In this document: positions 7,077-13,698 of the stretch, piece by piece | Layout of the letters: each line of letters starts with the position of its first letter | Position numbering within the stretch: the first letter of the stretch is position 1 | The notes under the pieces: generated by a model | The model's database searches: none | The model's input: the letters and a program-made list of their open reading frames with translations, nothing else | Told to the model about the DNA's origin: nothing | Source: JBAROU01 sp049642385 | GTDB lineage: Bacteria > Chloroflexota > Dehalococcoidia > DSTF01 > RBG-16-68-14 | Length of the DNA: 18,315 nucleotides | NCBI GenBank assembly: GCA_049642385.1 | Contig: JBAROU010000063.1 | Coordinates: forward strand, 1 to 18,315 | Reading direction: 5' to 3' | Program-made: the position numbers and the translations under genes

Positions 7077-7979
7077 ATGCGGAGAATAATCGGCTTGTGT
7101 TCGGCAGCCTTGGTGCTGAGCGCAACGCTGGCGTTCGCGGCGGCGTGCGACAGCGGCTCGAGCAGCGACAAAGGGAAGCTCTCCGTTGTAGCCAGCCTGG
7201 AGCTGTTCGCGGATATGGCACGCCACGTCGTCGGCGACCGCGCCGAAGTCGAAGCGCTTTTGCCGCCGGGCGCCGATCCGCACACGTACGAGCTGTCACC
7301 CGCTCGTGTCGCGGACATCGCGCGCGCGGACGTGGTGTTTGTGAACGGCCTGCATTTGGAGGGCAACGTTGTCGACGCGATCGAGACGAACGCAGAAGGG
7401 CCTGTGGTCGAGCTGTCGAGGGGACTGCCAGTGCTCGAAGGCGATGATCAGGAAGACGCCAAGGGTAACCCCCATATGTGGCTGGACGTGACGCGCGCGG
7501 AGACGTACGTGGAGCATATTCGCGACGCGCTGATCGGCATCGACCCCGAAGGCCGGGCGACGTACGAGGCGAACGCCGCGGCGTACCTCCAGGAGCTGAC
7601 GGCGCTGGATCTGTCGTTCGAGGCGGCGGTGCAGGCGATACCAGAGGAGAACCGCAAGCTGGTGACGTTCCACGATGCGTACCCCTACCTGGCGCAGCGC
7701 TATGGGCTGGCGATCGTCGCCGTCGTTGTGCCGTCGCCCGGGCAGGAGCCGAGCGCGCAGGACGTGGCCGACCTGACCGACAAGCTAAAGACGGAGCATG
7801 TGCCCGCGGTCTTCCGCGAACCGCAGTTCAACAGCGAGATCTTGGAGCAGGCCGCGCGCGAGGCGGGCGTGGAGGTGCGGGAGCTGCTGAGCGACGCCTA
7901 CGCGGAGGACGTCGATTCGTACGTGGGGTTGATGGAGTTCAACATGCGGCAGTTGCAGGAGGGCCTCGGTGGTGGCTAG
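7077..7979 (+). CDS. znuA: Zinc ABC transporter substrate-binding lipoprotein
   Basis: Cluster A-I metal-binding lipoprotein (ZnuA/TroA family), 300 residues from ATG 7077. A hydrophobic signal ends in a lipobox-like AFAAAC with C24 followed by a Ser-rich linker, so the mature protein is lipid-anchored. Metal ligands are recognisable: H69 in GADPHTYE, H133 in NPHMWLD, H199 in TFHDAYPY and D280 in DVDSYVG. Their spacing matches the three-His-plus-Asp site of TroA; the third ligand His, where manganese-specific relatives have Glu, favours zinc. The usual His-rich loop is nearly absent. ATG 7077 has AGGAGGG three bases upstream (short spacing); the in-frame ATG 7062 is an alternative. It is the first gene of an overlapping operon with znuC, znuB and a thioesterase. 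Confidence 0.9.
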   Translation: MRRIIGLCSAALVLSATLAFAAACDSGSSSDKGKLSVVASLELFADMARHVVGDRAEVEALLPPGADPHTYELSPARVADIARADVVFVNGLHLEGNVVDAIETNAEGPVVELSRGLPVLEGDDQEDAKGNPHMWLDVTRAETYVEHIRDALIGIDPEGRATYEANAAAYLQELTALDLSFEAAVQAIPEENRKLVTFHDAYPYLAQRYGLAIVAVVVPSPGQEPSAQDVADLTDKLKTEHVPAVFREPQFNSEILEQAAREAGVEVRELLSDAYAEDVDSYVGLMEFNMRQLQEGLGGG

Positions 7980-8781
7980 CGCGCAGGCGAGAACCACACC
8001 CGCTACGACCAACGCCCCAGAGACGGCCGTCGCGGTGCGCGATCTGTGGGCGGGCTACGATGGCGCGCCCGCGCTCGAACGTCTGACGTTCGAGCTGCCG
8101 GCGGGCGAATTGGTCGGCCTGGCCGGACCGAACGGTTCGGGCAAGACGACGCTGTTGAAGACGCTGCTCGGCCTGAACAAGCCGTGGCGCGGCGAAGTTC
8201 AAGTCTTCGGGCAACCAATCGACGCTGTGCGCCGGCGCGTGGGCTATGCACCACAGTCGGAGCTGGTCGACTGGGATTTCCCGGTGACCGTAGCCGACGT
8301 GGTGATGATGGGACGTTACGCTCGCATCGGGCTGTTGCGCCGCCCTGGCGCCGTCGATCGCGAAGCCGTCGCCGCGGCGCTCGACATGGTCGATATGGAA
8401 ACGCTCGCGCAGCGTCAGATCGGCGAGCTTTCGGGCGGGCAGCAGCGGCGCATGCTGATCGCGCGCGCGCTGGCGCAAGAGGCGGACCTGCTGTTGCTGG
8501 ACGAACCGCTCGTCGGGCTGGACGCCACATCGCAGCACGACTTGCTCACGCTGTTCGAACGGCTGCGCGCGCAAGGCAAGACGTTGCTGGTCGCGACACA
8601 CGACCTCTCGTGCGTCGCGGCGTGTTTCACGCTGGCGCTGCTGCTGAACCGACGGCTCGTAGCGTTCGGGCCTCCCGCCGAGATCTTCACGCCGGAGATC
8701 CTGAGCGAAGCGTACGCCGAGCATCTCCTGCTGCTGCCCACCGAGGGTGGCGTGTTTGTGGGGCACCACGGCCATGGCTGA
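7969..8781 (+). CDS. znuC: Zinc ABC transporter ATP-binding protein
   Basis: Cytoplasmic ABC ATPase of 270 residues that powers the metal permease. It contains Walker A GPNGSGKTT (53-61), the Q-loop in GYAPQSELVDWDFP, the signature LSGGQ (154-158), Walker B LLLLDEP with D178/E179, and the H-loop ATHDL (H211). The Q-loop environment VDWDFP is typical of manganese/zinc importers. It starts at GTG 7969, with AGGAGGG at 7957-7963 giving ideal 5-base spacing, and overlaps the end of znuA by 11 bases, so the two are translationally coupled. Family ATPases serve zinc or manganese; zinc is preferred from the neighbouring regulator and the ligand set of the binding protein. Confidence 0.92.
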   Translation: MVASAQARTTPATTNAPETAVAVRDLWAGYDGAPALERLTFELPAGELVGLAGPNGSGKTTLLKTLLGLNKPWRGEVQVFGQPIDAVRRRVGYAPQSELVDWDFPVTVADVVMMGRYARIGLLRRPGAVDREAVAAALDMVDMETLAQRQIGELSGGQQRRMLIARALAQEADLLLLDEPLVGLDATSQHDLLTLFERLRAQGKTLLVATHDLSCVAACFTLALLLNRRLVAFGPPAEIFTPEILSEAYAEHLLLLPTEGGVFVGHHGHG

Positions 8782-9694
8782 TGGTTCGGCGTTGCTCACC
8801 ACAGGCGTTTGGGGCTGGCTGGCCGACCCGTGGCAGTTCGAGTTCATGCAGCGCGCGCTGCTCGCGGCCGCGCTGGTGGGGATCGTGAGCGCCGTCGTCG
8901 GCGCGTTCGTCGTCGTGCGGGGCATGGCGTTTGTGGGCGATGCGGTCGCGCACGCGTCGTTCGCGGGCGTGGCGGGCGCGTTCGCGCTGGGCGTGTCGAT
9001 CTACCTGGGGGCGGTCGTCGCCGCGGTCGCGACGGCCTTGGGCATCGCGTTCATCTCGCAGCGGGGGCGGGTGCGCTTCGATACGGCGATCGGCGTGCTG
9101 TTCGTAGGGGCGTTCGCGCTCGGCATCGTGATCGTGAGCCGGCAGGAGAACTACACGGTGGACCTGTTCAGCTTCGTCTTCGGCCAGGTGCTGGGGGTGA
9201 GCTGGCGCGATCTGCAGATCATGACCGGCATGAGCGCGGTGGTGATCGCGCTCGTCGCCCTGTTTTACAAGGAACTGCTGTTCACGTCGTACGACCCGAC
9301 TGTGGCGGCCGCGGCGGGCATCCCGACGCGGGTGTTCGAGTATGGGCTGCTCGCGCTCGTGGCGATCTCGACGGTCGTGGCGTTGCAGGCGGTGGGCATC
9401 GTGCTCGTGATCGCGATGCTGGTAACGCCGGCGGCGACGGCGGGCCTGTTGGTGCGGCGGCTGCACCACGTGATCTTCGTGGGCATCGGCGTGGCGCAGG
9501 TCTCGGCGGTGATCGGGCTGTATGTGTCGTACCACGCGGGCGTGGCGTCCGGCGCGTCGATCGTGCTGGTGGCGACGTCACTGTTCGGCATCGCGCTCGT
9601 GGTAGCGCCGCGTCGGGGCGTGTTCGCGCGCTGGCGCTTCGAGCGCAGCAGGCGCTTCGAGCTTGAGCGCACGGCCGAACGGGCTGTGCCGTGA
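8774..9694 (+). CDS. znuB: Zinc ABC transporter permease
   Basis: Integral membrane permease of the ABC-3 family, 306 residues from ATG 8774, with eight or so hydrophobic segments. Family blocks are visible: SAVVGAFVVVRGMAFVGDAVAHASFAG near the first helices, the DTAIGVLF stretch, and the late ALQAVGIVLVIAMLVTPAATAGLL segment. Overlap with the znuC stop is 8 bases. A longer reading from GTG 8747 is possible but would overlap znuC by 35 bases and adds a non-membrane tail. The Arg-rich cytoplasmic C-terminus (about 20 residues after the last helix) is ordinary. It forms the importer with ZnuA and ZnuC. Confidence 0.9.
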   Translation: MADGSALLTTGVWGWLADPWQFEFMQRALLAAALVGIVSAVVGAFVVVRGMAFVGDAVAHASFAGVAGAFALGVSIYLGAVVAAVATALGIAFISQRGRVRFDTAIGVLFVGAFALGIVIVSRQENYTVDLFSFVFGQVLGVSWRDLQIMTGMSAVVIALVALFYKELLFTSYDPTVAAAAGIPTRVFEYGLLALVAISTVVALQAVGIVLVIAMLVTPAATAGLLVRRLHHVIFVGIGVAQVSAVIGLYVSYHAGVASGASIVLVATSLFGIALVVAPRRGVFARWRFERSRRFELERTAERAVP

Positions 9695-10122
9695 GCGACG
9701 TATCCGACCGCGACGAGCGCCTCGCCTTCGTGCGCGAGTTCGCGCAGACGTCGCCCTACTACCAGGCGATGGGCATGTCATTACTGGAGATCGACGTAGG
9801 GCGGGCGCTGCTGCGCGTCGCGATTCGGCCGTCGCATCTGAACGCGGACGGCATCGCCCACGGCGGCGTGCTACCGGCGATCGCTGACGGCGCGATGGGC
9901 AACGCCCTCCGTACGCTGAACGGCGAAGCGGCGCAGGTGCTCACTGCGGAGATCCACCTGCACTTCTTGCGCCCGGTCACCGGCGGCGCGTTGCTGGCCG
10001 AGGGTCGCGTCGTGCAATCGGGGCGGCGCGTGTCGTTTGCGGAGGTGGAGATGCGCGACGAGGAGAGTGGCAAGCCCGTGGCGCGCGGCAGCGGCGTGTT
10101 TGTGATCCAGGCGAATAACTAA
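9691..10122 (+). CDS. PaaI-type hotdog-fold thioesterase
   Basis: Cytoplasmic acyl-CoA thioesterase-like protein of 143 residues with a single hotdog fold. The family signature is plain: LNADGIAHGGVLPAIADGAMG with H57-G58-G59 and D66, the likely catalytic acid of the PaaI subgroup, followed by the helix and LTAEIHLHFLRPV. It starts with GTG 9691 inside the znuB stop (GTGA overlap of 4 bases), so it is coupled to the zinc operon. The acyl-CoA substrate is not readable; phenylacetyl-CoA-type or general housekeeping thioesterase roles are both possible. A functional link to zinc uptake is not established for this family, so co-transcription may be incidental. Confidence 0.87.
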   Translation: MSDVSDRDERLAFVREFAQTSPYYQAMGMSLLEIDVGRALLRVAIRPSHLNADGIAHGGVLPAIADGAMGNALRTLNGEAAQVLTAEIHLHFLRPVTGGALLAEGRVVQSGRRVSFAEVEMRDEESGKPVARGSGVFVIQANN

Positions 10123-10148
10123 GACAGGGCTATTGCCACCCTCGTACG

Positions 10149-10176
10149 TTGACATCCTGTCGACGCGCGCTACAAT
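10149..10176 (+). promoter_or_regulatory. sir2 promoter, leaderless architecture
   Basis: TTGACA (10149-10154) and TACAAT (10171-10176) are separated by 16 bases. Only 9 bases lie between the -10 box and ATG 10186, so transcription should begin within about 3 bases of the start codon. No ribosome-binding site is present or possible. Confidence 0.7.
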
Positions 10177-10185
10177 CGACGCGCC

Positions 10186-10977
10186 ATGACCCAGATGAGC
10201 TTCGATGACCAGCTCGGCACGGCGGCGCACATCGTCGCTGAGTCGTCGTACGTGATTGCGCTCGTGGGCGCGGGGCTGTCGAAGGAGTCGGGCATTCCGA
10301 CGTTCCGGGGCGGCGACGGCCTGTGGGACAAGCACGGCGAACCGCCGATGGACGGCTACCAGCGCTTTCTCGCCGACCCCGAAGGTTGGTGGACGGAGCG
10401 GCTTGCCCAGCGCGAACGGGGCGGCGAGCTGATGCAGGCGATCGAGCAGGCGCAGCCCAACGCGGGCCACCTGGCGATGGCGGAGCTGGAGCACCAGGGC
10501 TACCTGAAGCACATCATCACCCAAAATATCGACAACCTGCACCAGGAAGCGGGTTCGACGGCGATTACAGAGATCCACGGCAACCGCACGAAGCAGCGTT
10601 GCATTGGCTGCGGGCGTAGGTGGGCGCGAAATGCGTTCGTTACAGATGAGGTGCCGCCGCGCTGCCCCGACTGCCAGGGACTGGTGAAGAACGACACGGT
10701 CATGTTCGGCGAGCCGATCCCAAGCGACGCCCTGGCGTCGTGCTACGAGCAGGCGGAGCGCGCGGACGCGGTGCTCCTCGTGGGCACATCGGCGGTGGTG
10801 TACCCGGCGGCGGAGTTCCCCGTGATCGCGTACCGACGCGGCGCGCGGCTGATCGAGGTGAACCCGCAGGTGACGCCGCTGACGGAGCTGTGCTCGGCCG
10901 TGTTGCGCGCGCCTTCGGGCGAAGCGCTGCCGAAGCTGGTCGAGCGGACGCGGGAGATCGCCCGCGTGGATAGTTGA
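10186..10977 (+). CDS. NAD-dependent protein deacylase, Sir2 family
   Basis: Cytoplasmic sirtuin, 263 residues, that removes acyl groups from lysines using NAD+. Motifs: GAGLSKESGIPTFRG (GAG at 28-30) for NAD binding; TQNIDNLHQEAG; catalytic H131 in EIHGNR; the zinc ribbon C139-x2-C142 and C160-x2-C163; MFGEPIP; and VGTSAVVYPAAEFP for the nucleotide pocket. I do not see the Tyr-x-x-Arg pair that marks CobB/SIRT5-like desuccinylases in the expected place, so plain deacetylase activity is likelier, though alignment there is loose. It is preceded by a strong promoter placed for a leaderless transcript, so it is probably transcribed independently of the zinc operon. Confidence 0.92.
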   Translation: MTQMSFDDQLGTAAHIVAESSYVIALVGAGLSKESGIPTFRGGDGLWDKHGEPPMDGYQRFLADPEGWWTERLAQRERGGELMQAIEQAQPNAGHLAMAELEHQGYLKHIITQNIDNLHQEAGSTAITEIHGNRTKQRCIGCGRRWARNAFVTDEVPPRCPDCQGLVKNDTVMFGEPIPSDALASCYEQAERADAVLLVGTSAVVYPAAEFPVIAYRRGARLIEVNPQVTPLTELCSAVLRAPSGEALPKLVERTREIARVDS

Positions 10978-10988
10978 CCCGCCACAGC

Positions 10989-11015
10989 TTGACAGGCTGG
11001 ACCCTCCGCTATAAG
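10989..11015 (+). promoter_or_regulatory. Putative promoter of the secreted metallopeptidase
   Basis: TTGACA (10989-10994) and TATAAG (11010-11015) are 15 bases apart, shorter than ideal. They lie between the sir2 stop and ATG 11052, which has GGAAGG at 11041-11046. Confidence 0.4.
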
Positions 11016-11051
11016 GTCTCCTCGCCTACACTATTGCGACGGAAGGCAGAC

Positions 11052-12770
11052 ATGAAGTACCGCGGAAGCTTGTCCGGGCTTGCGATCCTGGCCGCACTCG
11101 TAGCCGCGGGTCTTCTCCCCGCCCACGCCGCTGCTCCTGCTGTGCCAGAGCCGGTTGTGGTTCGAGGGACGCTACAAGTTGGTGTCGGCGACGACTTTGC
11201 GCATGACAAGACCTCTTACTCGTTCGTCCTGCAAACGAGCGCGGGCAGACAGATACCCTTGGCACTTGGTGCGCAGGCCGAGGCGGCGCGAGGGCTCGCA
11301 GGTAAGCGAGTGAGCGTTACTGGCTTGCTGCGTACGCGCGGGTTGGCTGTCGAGCAGCTCCAGGCAGAACCGGTCCGAGCGGCGGCAGGGACGGCGGTTG
11401 TGCCTGGACAACGTCGCGTTCTGGTGATGCTGCTGAACTTTCTCAACGACGCGAGCGAACCCTGGAGTCCTCAGGAGGCTCGGGAACTCGTGTTCACAGG
11501 TGATGCCTCGGTCAATGCGTACTATCAGGAGGTGTCGGGCGGAACCGTATCCCTGACGGGCGCGCGGCAGCCTGACGGCGACATCTTCGGCTGGTACACC
11601 GTGCCCTACAACAACACAGGGTGCCGGATCTATGACTGGAGAGACGCTGTCAGCGCCGCGGCTACGGCGAACGGCTACGATCTCAGCGCCTACGACCATG
11701 TCATCTTCATGTTCCCGCACACATCGTGTGGATGGGGCGGCTTCGCGTGGTTCCTGCACCGGCATTCGTACATCAATGGTGCGCCCACTCTTCGCGTTGT
11801 GGCGCACGAGATCGGCCATAACCTGGGCCTCTACCACGCTGCGAGCCGGACCTGCGTCAACTCGTTGGGGCAGCGGGTCGCTGTCGGAGGGACGTGTACG
11901 GGTGATGGATACGGTGACCCATTCGACATCATGGGCGGGGCTCTGACGCGCCACTTTCACGGCCGCCATAAGGGCCAGTTGGAGCTCCTTCCCCCGGCGA
12001 ACATCCTGGCGACTTCGCCCGGTGAGCAGACGGTGACGCTCGCATCGAGTGAAGAGCCTCTCGTTGGGCAGGCGCAGGAGATCCGGATACCGCGATGGAT
12101 GGATTCGACGAAGACGGAATACTACTCACTTGACTTCCGCCAGCCGTACGGAGCGTATTTCGATGACTTCCTGCCCGGCGACCCGGCCGTGAGTGGCGTC
12201 GCCATCCGCATGACGCCCGATCCTTCGAGCACGAGCTGGCTGCTCGACGCAACACCGGCCACAGCGACCTTCGCCGATGCGCCGCTGCCCGTGGGCGAGA
12301 CGTTTAGCGACCAAATGGCGGCCATCTCTATTACCACGCTCGATGTCTCACCGTCGGGGGTAACCGTTCGTATCGTGACGGACGACGATACGGACGGCGA
12401 CGGTTGCTCAGACGCACGGGAGCAGCAGGCAGGGGCGAATGCTGACAGCGGAGGGGGCCGCGATCCGGCCTACCTCTGGGACTTCTATGACATCGCCGAC
12501 CCCAATGCGAATCCACAACGGGATAAGGTCGTCAGTGTCGGCGATATCGTTCGCCTGATTGGCCGCTTTGGAACTAGCGACGCGTACGGTGGGGCGCCTA
12601 TCAACCGAAACTCCGACCCGTTCCTATCGATTCCTACTGCGGGCTACCACCCCATCTTCGACCGGACGTTGAGGGGGCAAGACCCGTGGGACACCGGCCC
12701 CCCGAATGGGTCGATCACAGTCGAAGATATCATCCTGGTCGTTCAGCAGTTCGGGCATAGCTGCCTGTAA
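11052..12770 (+). CDS. Secreted M11-like (gametolysin-type) zinc metallopeptidase with dockerin-like C-terminus
   Basis: Exported protease of 572 residues. A Sec signal peptide spans 1-26 (cleavage after PAHA). Residues about 34-107 look like an OB-fold-type beta domain. The catalytic domain has the metzincin zinc motif HEIGHNLGLYH (H252, E253, H256, H262) and a Met-turn DIMGG (M294), the arrangement of peptidase family M11. Residues 444-456 carry an Asp-rich calcium-binding loop (DDDTDGDGCSDAR). The C-terminus has two dockerin-like halves: RDKVVSVGDIVRLIGRFG (490-507) and NGSITVEDIILVVQQFG (552-568), ending in HSCL. The start is fixed by the signal peptide and by GGAAGG five bases upstream of ATG 11052; an upstream in-frame ATG at 10974 would overlap sir2 and bury the signal. 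The substrate is unknown. Confidence 0.82.
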   Translation: MKYRGSLSGLAILAALVAAGLLPAHAAAPAVPEPVVVRGTLQVGVGDDFAHDKTSYSFVLQTSAGRQIPLALGAQAEAARGLAGKRVSVTGLLRTRGLAVEQLQAEPVRAAAGTAVVPGQRRVLVMLLNFLNDASEPWSPQEARELVFTGDASVNAYYQEVSGGTVSLTGARQPDGDIFGWYTVPYNNTGCRIYDWRDAVSAAATANGYDLSAYDHVIFMFPHTSCGWGGFAWFLHRHSYINGAPTLRVVAHEIGHNLGLYHAASRTCVNSLGQRVAVGGTCTGDGYGDPFDIMGGALTRHFHGRHKGQLELLPPANILATSPGEQTVTLASSEEPLVGQAQEIRIPRWMDSTKTEYYSLDFRQPYGAYFDDFLPGDPAVSGVAIRMTPDPSSTSWLLDATPATATFADAPLPVGETFSDQMAAISITTLDVSPSGVTVRIVTDDDTDGDGCSDAREQQAGANADSGGGRDPAYLWDFYDIADPNANPQRDKVVSVGDIVRLIGRFGTSDAYGGAPINRNSDPFLSIPTAGYHPIFDRTLRGQDPWDTGPPNGSITVEDIILVVQQFGHSCL

Positions 12771-12785
12771 GGTGCCATTCTCGTA

Positions 12786-12814
12786 TTGACCCAAGCGAAG
12801 AGGGCTGCTAGCCT
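12786..12814 (+). promoter_or_regulatory. Weak promoter before the structured leader
   Basis: TTGACC (12786-12791) and TAGCCT (12809-12814) are separated by 17 bases. The -35 is good (5/6) and the -10 poor (3/6). It would start a transcript near 12821 that contains the hairpins described for 12821-12979. Confidence 0.35.
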
Positions 12815-12820
12815 GAACAA

Positions 12821-12979
12821 AGGCAGGGAGAAGATGAGGAAGACGCAACGAAATTCGATGTCGGCAACCGCGCCCTCGTGTTCGGGGGTGCGGGCGACTG
12901 CTGGTGTGGGTCACCGGACCTGAACCGTTCTGGTGTACGTCCAACAGCCCACTGCCGGCCGGTAGCGGGCTGTTTTATT
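12821..12979 (+). ncRNA. Candidate structured leader or small RNA upstream of the cyclase gene
   Basis: A non-coding stretch with a 10-bp hairpin, CGCGCCCTCG-TGTT-CGGGGGTGCG (12869-12892, two G-T pairs), a GGTC-ACC-GGACC-like element (about 12910-12920) and a terminal terminator-like hairpin (12944-12973). It matches no riboswitch, SRP, 6S, tmRNA or RNase P consensus I can recall. It could be an attenuator controlling the cyclase gene, a stand-alone small RNA, or merely a 3' UTR of the peptidase. Confidence 0.3.
12944..12979 (+). terminator. Intrinsic terminator-like hairpin just before the cyclase gene
   Basis: ACAGCCC (12944-12950) pairs with GGGCTGT (12967-12973); the stem extends inward with one G-T pair and one A-C mismatch to a GC-rich loop. 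TTTTATT follows directly. It lies only 14-18 bases before ATG 12994, just ahead of the ribosome-binding site GGAG (12982-12985). Confidence 0.6.
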
Positions 12980-12993
12980 GTGGAGACTGAACG

Positions 12994-13662
12994 ATGACGA
13001 CCGAGGCACAGGAGATTCAAGGACAGGTGCGACAGCGCATAACCATCGAAACGGCGGGTTCGTGCCCCACCTGCGGGGCCATTGTGCCCGAGGGCTTCCG
13101 GTTCTGCGGGCAATGCGGCCGCGCCCTTGCGGCGGCGCTTGCGCCGATGCCAGGCGACGTCGTCACGATCGCGTTCACCGACCTCGAGGGCTACACCAGG
13201 TTCGCCAGCCAGGCGCAACGGGACGAGGTGCGCGACCTGATCCTGGACTACCACGGACTGGTGCGCGAGCAGGTCAGCCGGCGTGGTGGCTTCGAGGTGA
13301 AGCAGACGGGCGATGGGTTCATGGTCGCCTTCTCTAGCGCGGCGCGCGCGGTGCAGTTCTCTGTGGACGTGCAGCGAGCGATGGATATCCACCGGCACCC
13401 GCACCGGCTGCGCGTCTGCATCGGCCTGAACAGCGGCGACGCGATCCGCGAGGGAGGCGACTTCTTCGGCCACACGGTGAACATCGCGTCGCGCATCGCC
13501 GACCGGGCGGTCGGCGGGCAGGTGCTCGCCTCCGAGGCGACGCGGGTGTTCGCGGGCTTCGTGGAAGGCGTCGATTTCGTCGACGCCGGCCGGCGCAGCT
13601 TCCGCGGGCTGCGTGGCCGCCACCGCCTGTACGAGGTGCGCTGGGCCGACTGGGACAGCTAG
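12994..13662 (+). CDS. Class III adenylate cyclase with N-terminal zinc ribbon
   Basis: Cytoplasmic nucleotide cyclase of 222 residues. Residues 24-41 form a small zinc ribbon (C24-PT-C27 and C38-GQ-C41). The cyclase homology domain follows at about 57-222 with the full class III catalytic set: metal-binding D63 (AFTDLEGY) and D107 (TGDGF), substrate-selecting K103 and D156, and transition-state N163 and R167 (VNIASR). The K-x3-D and D-x6-N-x3-R spacings equal those of homodimeric mycobacterial cyclases, and Lys/Asp at the selectivity positions favours ATP over GTP. No transmembrane or receiver domain is present, so regulation may come through the zinc ribbon. GGAG at 12982-12985 is the ribosome-binding site, placed just after a terminator-like hairpin. 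Confidence 0.88.
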   Translation: MTTEAQEIQGQVRQRITIETAGSCPTCGAIVPEGFRFCGQCGRALAAALAPMPGDVVTIAFTDLEGYTRFASQAQRDEVRDLILDYHGLVREQVSRRGGFEVKQTGDGFMVAFSSAARAVQFSVDVQRAMDIHRHPHRLRVCIGLNSGDAIREGGDFFGHTVNIASRIADRAVGGQVLASEATRVFAGFVEGVDFVDAGRRSFRGLRGRHRLYEVRWADWDS

Positions 13663-13680
13663 GGCGGCGGGCCGCCCTAG
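13659..13680 (+). terminator. Perfect palindrome at the cyclase/thyX convergence
   Basis: CTAGGGCGGC (13659-13668) and GCCGCCCTAG (13671-13680) are perfectly complementary with GG between them. It contains the cyclase TAG stop and separates two convergent genes. GTTTG follows, a weak T-tract, so it may act as a bidirectional terminator. Confidence 0.55.
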
Positions 13681-13698
13681 GTTTGCTGTGGAAGCGTC

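Noticed and set aside
10974..11051. Upstream extension of the metallopeptidase from ATG 10974
   Set aside because: It would overlap sir2, contain the putative promoter and place 26 residues before a clear signal peptide with its own ribosome-binding site.
12821..12979. 4.5S RNA, 6S RNA, tmRNA or c-di-GMP riboswitch identity for the leader
   Set aside because: I looked for the conserved cores (for example GGAAGGAAGCAG of SRP RNA and GACGCAAAG of GEMM) and they are absent.
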